DNA of 11,198 bases from CAZNDN01 sp964571815 (GCA_964571815.1 CAZNDN010000131.1:1-11198); one strand, 5' to 3'. Positions 1 to 5,951 are shown, counted from the stretch's first letter. Numbers and translations: made by a program. The notes: generated by a model from the letters alone, not told the origin.

Positions 1-158
1 TCTATCCCCCATTTCAACACGATTGTCCCGCTCCAGAGAACCGTCCATCCCGTAACCGCCGACACGCTGTTCCCGTGCGCTCAGGGTGCACAATCGTCCG
101 GGTCGACAACATGCTTTGACGGGGAATCGGATCAACCTGAAACAGCGGGGAGGTTTTC
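1..158. other. Upstream non-coding stretch
   Basis: No recognisable gene is visible here. The only clear signal is a strong Shine-Dalgarno sequence, GGGGAGG at 147-153, five bases before the ATG at 159. A TTGACG at 116-121 has no convincing -10 partner, so no promoter is called. Confidence 0.5.
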
Positions 159-908
159 ATGAGGAAGTATCGGATCGAAATCAAATGGGGGTTCATCTTT
201 TTTGGAGTTACGATGTTGTGGATGCTGCTGGAGAGGATGGTCGGCCTGCACTTGACCCATATCGACAAGCACGCCTACTACACGAACCTCTACGCCGTTC
301 CGGCGATTCTGGTGTATGTCCCGGCCTTGCTGGACAAGAGAAAGCGAGCGTTCGCGGGATACATGACCTACAAGCAAGGGTTCATGACGGGCCTTGTCGT
401 CACGGCTGTCGTCATGCTCTTAAGTCCTGTCGGCCAGGTAATCGTGGCGTACGTTATCAGTCGGTCGTACTTCTCCAATGCGGCCGATTACGCCGTAGAA
501 TCGGGCAAGCTGGCCGAGGAATCCGCACGGGAGTATTTCAATCTCACGAGCTATATCGTGCAAAGCCTCATCGGCGCGCTCATTATGGGACTGGTGACAT
601 CCGCCATCGTCGCGATATTCACGAGAAAACAGCCGAAGGCCGGCGGATCGAGCGACAATGTTGCAAATCGACGGGAAGCCGAAACGACCGTTGCCCCTTC
701 CCAGAGGCGAGCCCGCGATTCATTCACGCGGCACCGGGCCGCGGCAAGCGTTGCACTCGGAGGCAGGGCGGGGAAGCATACCGGGTTTGATGTAATCTCT
801 TGTGACATCGAGAATCCCCGGATCCCTCCCCCTGCTCCAGGAGCACACCGTTGCGCGCCGACATACACCCCGATAGCATCCACTGGGCTTGTGAGCGGGC
901 CGGATTGA
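159..908 (+). CDS. DUF4199-like integral membrane protein with abnormal C-terminal extension
   Basis: The product is a small inner-membrane protein of unknown function that resembles the DUF4199 family. Four hydrophobic segments are visible at about residues 10-28, 44-58, 74-100 and 131-153, with a polar stretch at about 101-130 (an acidic and basic helix with SYFSNA) between the third and fourth. This is the layout expected of DUF4199 proteins, which are usually about 160-180 residues long. The ATG at 159 follows GGGGAGG with a 5-base spacer, so the start is well supported. The family-like part ends near residue 160 (about base 638) at the basic sequence FTRKQPKA. The frame then stays open for about 90 low-complexity, Arg/Ala/Pro-rich residues that look non-native, and it overlaps the next gene's start by 58 bases. 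I infer that the original stop was lost by deletion or fusion near base 640. The family call rests on topology and sequence character, not on a database search. Confidence 0.65.
   Translation: MRKYRIEIKWGFIFFGVTMLWMLLERMVGLHLTHIDKHAYYTNLYAVPAILVYVPALLDKRKRAFAGYMTYKQGFMTGLVVTAVVMLLSPVGQVIVAYVISRSYFSNAADYAVESGKLAEESAREYFNLTSYIVQSLIGALIMGLVTSAIVAIFTRKQPKAGGSSDNVANRREAETTVAPSQRRARDSFTRHRAAASVALGGRAGKHTGFDVISCDIENPRIPPPAPGAHRCAPTYTPIASTGLVSGPD
839..843 (+). promoter_or_regulatory. Shine-Dalgarno AGGAG that selects a TTG start
   Basis: AGGAG lies seven bases before the TTG at 851. The spacing is ideal and no better ATG or GTG precedes the conserved helix-turn-helix residues, so TTG is taken as the start of the ImmA/IrrE-like protein. 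Confidence 0.6.
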
Positions 909-1276
909 GTACGCGGATTGTGGCGCGCAGAATGCCGCGAACGGGAGAGGGACACGTCCGGGAAATGCAACGACCGGCTCGCGCCTTCAAGGTCAGGAGC
1001 CTTGTCGTGCTCCGGCGGCTGGTTGAGGGAGGATTCATTTCACGAGGTGAATTCAAGGCTCTCTACCGGGAAGAGTTGGATCGTCTCATGCGCATTGTCG
1101 CGGGAGGAGGCGGAAACTACTACCTTACCCAATCGGCACGGGTCAGCAGGCGATTCGCACGGGCTATTGTCATGAGTACACTGGAAGGCCAAACCCTTCA
1201 CCGTGACGCTTTCAAGCTCCTCGGCGTCAAGAAAACGGCCACGTTTCACGAAGCCGGAGGAAGGCGCCGGGCATGA
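851..1276 (+). CDS. ImmA/IrrE-type (COG2856) protein lacking the metallopeptidase core
   Basis: Full-length COG2856 proteins join an N-terminal Xre-like helix-turn-helix to a zinc peptidase domain with an HEXXH motif, and are typically about 350-400 residues. They act as anti-repressors or as partners of toxin-like genes. This 141-residue product keeps only the ends. Residues 5-30 (IHPDSIHWACERAGLS, then VARRMPR) match the opening helix-turn-helix. Residues 46-128 (FKVRSLVVLRRL; GGFISRGEF; NYYLTQSARVSRRFARAIV; LEGQTLHRDAFKLLGVKK) match the C-terminal part of the peptidase domain. No HEXXH is present, and roughly 200 residues appear to be missing between the two parts, yet the joint is in frame. 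It starts at a TTG with a good AGGAG. The stop overlaps the next ATG as ATGA, so the two genes are probably translationally coupled. It is either a decayed remnant or a small DNA-binding derivative; protease activity is not expected. Confidence 0.7.
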   Translation: MRADIHPDSIHWACERAGLSTRIVARRMPRTGEGHVREMQRPARAFKVRSLVVLRRLVEGGFISRGEFKALYREELDRLMRIVAGGGGNYYLTQSARVSRRFARAIVMSTLEGQTLHRDAFKLLGVKKTATFHEAGGRRRA

Positions 1277-2568
1277 ATTCACGTATAAGCATCCGCCCCG
1301 AAACGGAGGCTGATTTGGAAGCGATCAACTTGTGGAAAAGCATGTCCTCCGACACCGTCACCTACCCCCACATTCTCAAGGAGCACGGCTACCACCCGGG
1401 CCGCACGGGCAAGCCGTGGTCTCCGGGCGATCCGGGGGTTGAAGAGCCGATCGGGCCGGAATACACCAATTTCGGTGATTTCATGAATCATATCCCTGAA
1501 GACACGCCATTCTGCTTCTGGCTGGGAAGCTACGACCCACACCGTCCGTTCGGCGGTGACTGCGACCCGAGCCGGTCGAATGATGATGTTCACGTACCGG
1601 GATTCCTACCCGATGTTCCCGAGGTTCGTCAGGACATCAAGGAGTACTCCTGCGAAATAGAGTCGTTCGACCGGGTATGCAACCGGGCTATCGAGAAGCT
1701 GGAAGCCGAAGGTATGCTCGACAACACCATCGTTATTATGACCGGCGACCAGGGCATGCCCTTTCCGCGCGCCAAGGCGCACTGCTACGACTATTCCAAT
1801 CATGTGCCGTTTGCCGTGCGGTGGGGCGCCGGCCAGGGCAAGGCGGGGCGCGTGGTGGATGATCTGGTGGATTTCGACGATATCGCGGCGACGTTCCTTG
1901 AGGCGGCTGGGGTTCCGATCCCCGAGTACATGACCGGCACGAGCTTTCTCAACGTCCTCAAATCGGATCAGGAAGGGATTGTCGATCCCTCCCGCGATGC
2001 CGTGTATGCGTGTGCCGAGGACCACGTGGGATACTATCCCGAGCGGGCAATACGCACGCATGAGTGGCACTATATCCGCAATTTCGAGCCGGACCTGAAT
2101 CCCAACGGAGGCGCGAACCACGGCAGGTGCGACAATGGGCCCACAAAGACCTTCATGTTGGAGCACAAGGATGATCCCGATGTCAAGGATCTATACGAAC
2201 TTTCGTTCGGGATGCGGCCGGCCGAAGAGCTGTACTACATGCCCGACGATCCCTTTCAGATGAACAACCTGGCCGACAGGGAGGAGTTCAGGCAGCTCAA
2301 GGAACAACTCTGGAACCGGCTGCGGGGCTACATGTGTCAAACCGGTGACCCGCGGTCGGCCGATTGCGAGTCGGTAGGACTGAAAGGGAAACCGCTGCAC
2401 GGCATACCTTCATCCGGAATCGGCAGTGTCGGCGCACCCTCCCGCACCTTCACGCTTCAGGGACGGAAAGCCGACATGAGCAAAACTGGAAATGCTCCGG
2501 GAGTAGTCGTGCACGAAAGCAGGTCGCGTGCGGAGAAACGCGTGGGGATAGGCACTCTTTCGAAGTGA
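1273..2568 (+). CDS. N-terminally truncated sulfatase fused to a GNAT-like leader
   Basis: From about residue 20 the protein reads as a sulfatase of the alkaline phosphatase superfamily, closest in character to heparan N-sulfatase/choline-sulfatase-like enzymes. Landmarks are YPHILKEHGYHPGRTGK (31-47), FWLGSYDPHRPF (82-93), FLPDVPEVRQDI (111-122), DNTIVIMTGDQGMPFPRAK (150-168, with the metal-site D159/Q160 and K168) and the C-terminal ELYYMPDDPFQMNNLADR. The first 100 or so residues of a normal sulfatase, holding the N-terminal metal-binding aspartates and the C-x-P-x-R cysteine that becomes formylglycine, are absent. In their place residues 1-18 (MNSRISIRPETEADLEAI) look exactly like the start of a GNAT acetyltransferase. 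There is no signal peptide. The ATG at 1273 overlaps the upstream stop (ATGA), which fits a GNAT gene that once followed the regulator. After about residue 360 the sequence no longer looks sulfatase-like. It is probably catalytically dead. Confidence 0.75.
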   Translation: MNSRISIRPETEADLEAINLWKSMSSDTVTYPHILKEHGYHPGRTGKPWSPGDPGVEEPIGPEYTNFGDFMNHIPEDTPFCFWLGSYDPHRPFGGDCDPSRSNDDVHVPGFLPDVPEVRQDIKEYSCEIESFDRVCNRAIEKLEAEGMLDNTIVIMTGDQGMPFPRAKAHCYDYSNHVPFAVRWGAGQGKAGRVVDDLVDFDDIAATFLEAAGVPIPEYMTGTSFLNVLKSDQEGIVDPSRDAVYACAEDHVGYYPERAIRTHEWHYIRNFEPDLNPNGGANHGRCDNGPTKTFMLEHKDDPDVKDLYELSFGMRPAEELYYMPDDPFQMNNLADREEFRQLKEQLWNRLRGYMCQTGDPRSADCESVGLKGKPLHGIPSSGIGSVGAPSRTFTLQGRKADMSKTGNAPGVVVHESRSRAEKRVGIGTLSK

Positions 2569-2652
2569 CTCGAGCCGGGAGGTCGGCGCTATGCCCTTTT
2601 TGCGGAAACTGCCCGACCCCTGCCTACCCGCTCCTTTTCGACCGGCGAGCGC

Positions 2653-3358
2653 TCACCGTTTGATTCGGTACGGCTTATCGGGCGCCAGGGCAATCATGAA
2701 TTCGGCCATTTGATGCGTCTCTTTCATGACAGCCTTCATGTGAAAGTTGACAAACGCACAATTGTCGCCCTCCTGCCCGTCAAGTATCAGCCTCAGTTTT
2801 GCCAGTTTCAGCTCCTGCACCTGATGAAGCATCTCGCAGCAGGACCGAGTATCGGCCGTGTCCTTGCGTGCACCCTTAAGCTGCGCTTTCAAGAACCGCA
2901 GCTTGCGCGGCATGCGTGCCTTCCGCAGTCGCTTCATGCCCCGGTACCGCAAGCACACGAGAGACATCAGACTGTCGATGTCGTGCTCAAGGCTGTCGAG
3001 CGCCGAAGTGTCGATTCTGACGGGATCGATTACGATCTTCCGCGCCGAAAGCATATATTCCTCGGGTTCCGCATCCGGCAACCGTGTCCTTTTTCCTTGC
3101 CTGCTCGGCCCGCTTCCGCTGCTCCCGCCGTGCCTCTTCCTCGAGCTTTGCCTCCTGCTTGCGATACACCTCGATTCGCAGCGAATCGGCCACGCGTATC
3201 GAGTCGGCCCGTCGAAGAGAGTCGGCAACACGGATCGAATCGGCGATACGCTGCTGCCGGGCTTGTTCCCTTTCCCTGCCCCTGCTTCGCCATCCGGCCT
3301 GCGGAGTCGCCGTAGCGACGAAGAACACCATGAAAAACGCCGCATCAGTCCGGTTCAT
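2653..3358 (-). pseudogene. Secreted ADS(I/L)R-repeat coiled-coil protein, frameshifted
   Basis: Two reading frames on the - strand together make one plausible protein of about 234 residues. The first frame starts at the ATG at 3358 and gives a hydrophobic leader (AAFFMVFFVATATPQA), four hexapeptide repeats of the ADSIRV/ADSLRR type, and a Lys/Glu/Arg-rich helix (KLEEEARREQRKRAEQARKK). The second frame takes over near base 3090 with DAEPEEYMLSARKIVIDPVRID and runs as a Leu/Lys/Arg-rich, probably helical domain to the TGA at 2653. The switch lies at a five-T run (3090-3094, AAAAA in the gene); removing one base restores a single frame. A GGGG lies just before the start. It follows the creatininase gene after 67 bases on the same strand, so co-transcription is likely. 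ADS-type repeats after a signal peptide are common in FCB-group envelope proteins. The C-terminal domain is not recognised. A sequencing error cannot be excluded. Confidence 0.6.
3182..3253 (-). repeat. Four 18-bp in-frame repeats encoding ADS(I/L)R hexapeptides
   Basis: Four consecutive 18-base units (3182-3199, 3200-3217, 3218-3235 and 3236-3253) share a core of CGARTCGGC on the + strand. On the - strand they encode ADSIRV, ADSLRR, ADSIRV and ADSLRI. The nucleotide units have diverged while the peptide is kept, suggesting selection at the protein level. Confidence 0.75.
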
Positions 3359-3425
3359 GGATACCCCGCTTGCGGATGAGGTTGCGTGGCTTGAGAAGAC
3401 CCAGCCGCCGTATTCAATGAAAAGA

Positions 3426-4148
3426 TCAAAACCCGCGCTCCTTCAGTTTTCTCCCGATAGCTTCAACCGTTTTCCCAAGCAGCCGCTCCCCGTATTCACG
3501 GTCGGAATCGCGCGGATCGGCCCCTCCGATCCCGGTGGGCACGATTGACCTGTCTGTCGGAAGCCGTGATAAATCAACCAGATCCTGCCGAAGGGCCATC
3601 ATGGTCGACGTTTCATCGCGGGCGGCATGATCGTTCTGGGTTTTCCACACATCGGGAGGGAAGTCGCGCTGGGCTGAAATCAAAGCCATGTCGAACTGCC
3701 GCTCCCAGGTGCCGGCCATCTCTGCCCAGGCTTTTCTCGACGGCCCATGACCGTCGGCAACCATGCACCGGAACCCGGCCCGTCTCGCCTGGTGCAACAG
3801 CGATTCGACCAGTAACACGAACAGCCCCTTGGGAACCCAGTAACAGCTTCCCGGCAACTGCTGTTCCGGCTCGGTCGAGCCGGCCATGTCCATGCCGATG
3901 AGGTATCTTCCGTCAGGTAAGGTGCTTATGCTGTCGGGAGCCACCCAGATCGGCGGAAACACGATTCCGCCGAAACTTAGTGCAGCCCTTTCAAACAGAC
4001 CACGCGACTGAATGGAATCCGCGCCCAGCGCGTTGTGTTCCCCGTGCCACTCCAGCGTTCCCAGCGGCAGGTAGCCTACCGGCTTGTGGGAGATGCGCTC
4101 CTCGAACTCGTGCGGCAGGAGTTCTTCGTAGAAGACTTTGTCGGTCAT
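3426..4148 (-). CDS. Creatininase-family metal-dependent amidohydrolase
   Basis: This 240-residue protein has the full layout of the creatininase family, which hydrolyses small cyclic or linear amides with a two-metal centre; relatives act on creatinine, formamidopyrimidines or peptide-like substrates. The metal-binding signature is GTLEWHGEHNALGADS at 30-45 (E33, H35, D44). The GHGP segment (ADGHGPSRKAW, H134) and the H-x4-ETS segment (HAARDETS, H174 and E179) are also present. The length matches the family. The ATG at 4148 is preceded by GGGGA with a 6-base spacer. There is no signal peptide, so it should be cytoplasmic. It appears to head a two-gene unit with the repeat protein downstream. 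Its upstream region runs directly into a short tandem array and the assembly gap, so its promoter cannot be seen. The exact substrate cannot be assigned from sequence. Confidence 0.88.
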   Translation of the reverse strand: MTDKVFYEELLPHEFEERISHKPVGYLPLGTLEWHGEHNALGADSIQSRGLFERAALSFGGIVFPPIWVAPDSISTLPDGRYLIGMDMAGSTEPEQQLPGSCYWVPKGLFVLLVESLLHQARRAGFRCMVADGHGPSRKAWAEMAGTWERQFDMALISAQRDFPPDVWKTQNDHAARDETSTMMALRQDLVDLSRLPTDRSIVPTGIGGADPRDSDREYGERLLGKTVEAIGRKLKERGF

Positions 4149-4178
4149 GTTGGTTCCCCGGATCGAGGTGGTTGGGCC

Positions 4179-4312
4179 GGTTCTTGGGGTGGTTCTTGGG
4201 GTNNNNNNNNNNNNNNNNNNNNNNNNNNNNNNNNNNNNNNNNNNNNNNNNNNNNNNNNNNNNNNNNNNNNNNNNNNNNNNNNNNNNNNNNNNNNNNNNNN
4301 NNTTCTTGGGGT
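4179..4312. repeat. 12-bp tandem array at the left end of the mobile element, interrupted by a gap
   Basis: The unit GGTTCTTGGGGT occurs at 4179-4190 and 4191-4202. After the gap the last ten bases of the same unit (TTCTTGGGGT) reappear at 4303-4312 and run straight into CGGACCA, the rest of the element tip. The true copy number is hidden in the gap. Confidence 0.75.
4203..4302. other. Assembly gap of 100 N
   Basis: Exactly 100 unresolved bases, a conventional scaffold spacer. The array unit continues on both sides, so the gap is probably a collapsed tandem repeat. Any translation across it is meaningless. Confidence 0.97.
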
Positions 4313-4319
4313 CGGACCA
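4309..4319 (+). repeat. Left terminal inverted repeat of RAYT element
   Basis: GGGTCGGACCA. It is the perfect reverse complement of 5810-5820, and itself contains the near-palindrome GGTCGGACC. Confidence 0.7.
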
Positions 4320-4400
4320 GATTTCAGAAGGAAAATCGCCGATTGCAGCCCGAGAACAGCATTTTCACCCGAATATCAGCCATAACACCCCCTCTTAGAA

Positions 4401-4425
4401 CGCATTTTGACCCCCCGAAAATGCG
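4401..4425 (-). repeat. Hairpin just after the transposase stop (REP-like candidate)
   Basis: A perfect 8-bp stem (CGCATTTT at 4401-4408 and AAAATGCG at 4418-4425) encloses a 9-base loop that is G-rich on the - strand. It begins two bases beyond the transposase stop. On the - strand a GTAG tetranucleotide (4437-4434) lies eight bases before the stem; a GTAG-plus-hairpin is the layout TnpA-REP enzymes recognise. No T-run follows, so it is a poor intrinsic terminator. Confidence 0.5.
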
Positions 4426-4427
4426 CG

Positions 4428-5255
4428 CTAAGCTACTGTTCGATGGAATCGGCGGCCCCGGGCATGCGTCTGCGACGGTCCCTCGCCGAGCATCCAGTCA
4501 AATGTATTGCCGTTGCCCGCGCCGGGCGATTCATAGAGGTCCTCCCGCGGCTCACCTACCATTTCGACTCCATCTCCCCCGACTATCGCGCATCTGCCCA
4601 TCCTGACCTGGAGTCGTTCATGGACCTGCCGCACGAACGCATCATCACCAACAGCAATAGCACCGCTCCACCTGTCGTCTCGTTCGAGATCCTCGTTGCG
4701 CAGACTCGACTCAATCATTCGGCCGTGCACATCCCGCAGCTCCACAACACTCGACACCCCGAGCAGCTTCATCAAGCTACCCGAATCCACGAGCCGGTAT
4801 CGAGTTCTCGTTTCCTGCAGTTCCCGGTAGCCGCCCCACTGCCACTGCGACGGGTGCGACACTGCACCGGCCCGCACCATGTTCAAATCAATGTAGCAGA
4901 TGCACCGAAGAAGATGGTTGCCGGTCTGCACGGCGGTGGCGTGATAGCGATCTTCCCAGAACGCCCCGCGACGAGAATGTACGGCATTGAACGTCTGCGC
5001 CGTCTGCCCGGCCGTCAACTGCATGCTTGACGAAATCGACGAACCCGGTTTCTTGTCGAAGGCGAGAAGATGAATATGGTTATCCGTGAGCGTGTAGTTG
5101 AGCACACGCAGCTTGTAACGTTTCCTGGATTCGGCGATCCACCGCTTCCACTCCCTCTTGTAGCGGTCTCCTTTGAGAAGGAAGCTGCGGTTGTGACATC
5201 GATGCGTGATATGCCACACGAGGCCCGGAAGATAGGTTCTGTTTGCCCGCGGCAT
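4428..5255 (-). CDS. REP-associated tyrosine transposase (Y1/HUH, IS200-like)
   Basis: This 275-residue single-strand DNA transposase belongs to the Y1 superfamily. The family opening MPRANRTYLPGLVWHITHRCHNR fixes the start at the ATG at 5255; a TTG at 5279 would add eight residues without family support. AGGAG lies three bases before the ATG, a short spacer. The HUH metal motif is H60-I-H62 in DNHIHLLAF. The conserved GAFWEDRYHAT block is at 97-107. The catalytic tyrosine is most likely Y121 in CYIDLNMVRAG, by alignment from memory with the tyrosine of E. coli TnpA-REP. The C-terminal third (about 140-275) is the variable tail typical of long RAYTs. All key residues are intact, so the enzyme could be active. 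RAYTs are usually single-copy, domesticated-like enzymes that spread short palindromic REP elements in trans. Confidence 0.92.
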   Translation of the reverse strand: MPRANRTYLPGLVWHITHRCHNRSFLLKGDRYKREWKRWIAESRKRYKLRVLNYTLTDNHIHLLAFDKKPGSSISSSMQLTAGQTAQTFNAVHSRRGAFWEDRYHATAVQTGNHLLRCICYIDLNMVRAGAVSHPSQWQWGGYRELQETRTRYRLVDSGSLMKLLGVSSVVELRDVHGRMIESSLRNEDLERDDRWSGAIAVGDDAFVRQVHERLQVRMGRCAIVGGDGVEMVGEPREDLYESPGAGNGNTFDWMLGEGPSQTHARGRRFHRTVA

Positions 5256-5440
5256 TGGCTCCTGCTTTCTGAACGGCAACGACGAACGATGTCAGAAAAT
5301 AGTTTTGCGCCGGGAGATGATGAAATGGGGGGGGAGATTCGAAAGGAAGGCTGTCTGGGTGCGATACTCAAGATGTGACATTCATTACCGAGACGGAACC
5401 TTGACCACGTGCGAAATACCGGGATTGTTCGGCACTGTCG

Positions 5441-5462
5441 AACGCCGTCAGTTCTCGGCGTT
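5441..5462. repeat. Small perfect hairpin in RAYT upstream region
   Basis: AACGCCG and CGGCGTT form a 7-bp stem around an 8-base loop. It competes with a neighbouring GTTCG/CGAAC hairpin that shares bases 5439-5443. Its role is unknown and it may be chance. Confidence 0.35.
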
Positions 5463-5666
5463 ACTGCCTGCCCAACCGGCGACCGCAGCAGGCCGGGGCT
5501 CAGACAAGGCGTTCGTTCGCCCGGTAGAGGCCGGCGGGCTACCCGCGATCTGTCACGCACCAGGTCAGAATGTCCGCGATCGGACCGAATGAGACCTCCA
5601 CGACATGACGCAGGCGAACGAAATGGCCCGCGAAGAAGCGATTTCAAATTTCCCGAGACTTGTTTC

Positions 5667-5781
5667 AAGGAGTCGATTAATCGCTTAACAAGAGGCAAAA
5701 TCGGCTGTTAGAGGCCATTTGAGGAGCACCGGGATTCATTCTAAGAGGTCAGTTAATCGTTTCAAATTCGGCAGGATCGGC
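5667..5781 (+). repeat. Diverged direct repeat near the right end of the RAYT element
   Basis: Bases 5667-5705 and 5743-5781 align without gaps at about 27 of 39 positions, with shared cores TTAATCG and ATCGGC, 76 bases apart. They may be subterminal transposase-binding repeats or an old duplication. Confidence 0.4.
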
Positions 5782-5809
5782 GAATGGAGGTCAAGAAGCG
5801 CAATTTACT

Positions 5810-5820
5810 TGGTCCGACCC
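5810..5820 (-). repeat. Right terminal inverted repeat of RAYT element
   Basis: TGGTCCGACCC, the perfect reverse complement of 4309-4319. It is preceded by CAATTTACT and followed immediately by the right-hand tandem array. Confidence 0.7.
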
Positions 5821-5951
5821 GCTCGATNNNNNNNNNNNNNNNNNNNNNNNNNNNNNNNNNNNNNNNNNNNNNNNNNNNNNNNNNNNNNNNNNNNNNNNNN
5901 NNNNNNNNNNNNNNNNNNNNNNNNNNNCGCTCGATCTGACCCGCTCGATCT
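5814..5951. repeat. 14-bp tandem array at the right end of the mobile element, interrupted by a gap
   Basis: The unit CTGACCCGCTCGAT appears as CCGACCCGCTCGAT at 5814-5827, partially at 5928-5935, and fully at 5936-5949. The array then leaves the repeat at CTCTCTGATTC. Each unit carries GACCC, the complement of the element's terminal GGGTC, plus bases that look host-derived. Confidence 0.7.
5828..5927. other. Assembly gap of 100 N
   Basis: Exactly 100 unresolved bases; the 14-bp unit continues on both sides, which suggests a collapsed tandem repeat of unknown length. Confidence 0.97.

Larger units (their letters stand above)
5256..5809. other. Non-coding 5' part of the RAYT element
   Basis: I see no gene here. 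Contents are a run of eight G (5327-5334), a 7-bp hairpin (AACGCCG 5441-5447 with CGGCGTT 5456-5462), an overlapping 5-bp alternative (GTTCG 5427-5431 with CGAAC), a bulged hairpin (GGTA 5523-5526, bulge GAG, GCC 5530-5532, loop GGCG, GGCTACC 5537-5543), and a diverged direct repeat at 5667 and 5743. The transposase promoter should lie here, but I cannot place it with confidence. Confidence 0.5.
4308..5820 (-). mobile_element. RAYT (REP-associated tyrosine transposase) element
   Basis: The element consists of one Y1 transposase gene on the - strand plus about 570 bases of non-coding sequence upstream of it. It is bounded by an 11-base perfect inverted repeat: GGGTCGGACCA at 4309-4319 and its complement TGGTCCGACCC at 5810-5820. 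Tips of the GGGTC-N-GACC type next to RAYT genes are, to my knowledge, a recurrent arrangement in bacterial genomes. Both outer borders abut short tandem arrays and assembly gaps, so the exact limits and any target-site change cannot be read. The element sits between the creatininase gene and the barrel gene without visibly disrupting either. Confidence 0.65.

Noticed and set aside
86..790. Second + frame overlapping the DUF4199 gene
   Set aside because: It has no hydrophobic pattern or family motifs; the alternative frame has membrane segments and a strong Shine-Dalgarno.
1558..1578. CDPSR in the truncated sulfatase (residues 97-101), a match to the C-x-P-x-R formylglycine core
   Set aside because: It lies after the DPHRPF block, in a loop where the family has no catalytic cysteine, and lacks the following hydrophobic and Gly positions of the signature. 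It is most likely coincidence.
2569..2652. Possible terminator between the sulfatase and the convergent repeat-protein gene
   Set aside because: Only a weak 6-bp pairing (GGTCGG with CCGACC) with a loop of about 25 bases and no T-run is visible.
4203..4302. Reading frames crossing the N runs
   Set aside because: Translation through unknown bases of arbitrary length carries no information.
5327..5334. Run of eight G upstream of the transposase
   Set aside because: Probably a simple homopolymer; nothing nearby makes it a phase-variation switch of a coding frame.
5015..5698. Long - strand open frame overlapping the transposase start
   Set aside because: It is Arg/Ser/Pro-rich without recognisable motifs and out of frame with the clear RAYT gene.
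4179..5951. CRISPR-like arrays next to the gaps
   Set aside because: The units are only 12-14 bp and directly adjacent with no spacers, and no cas genes are present.
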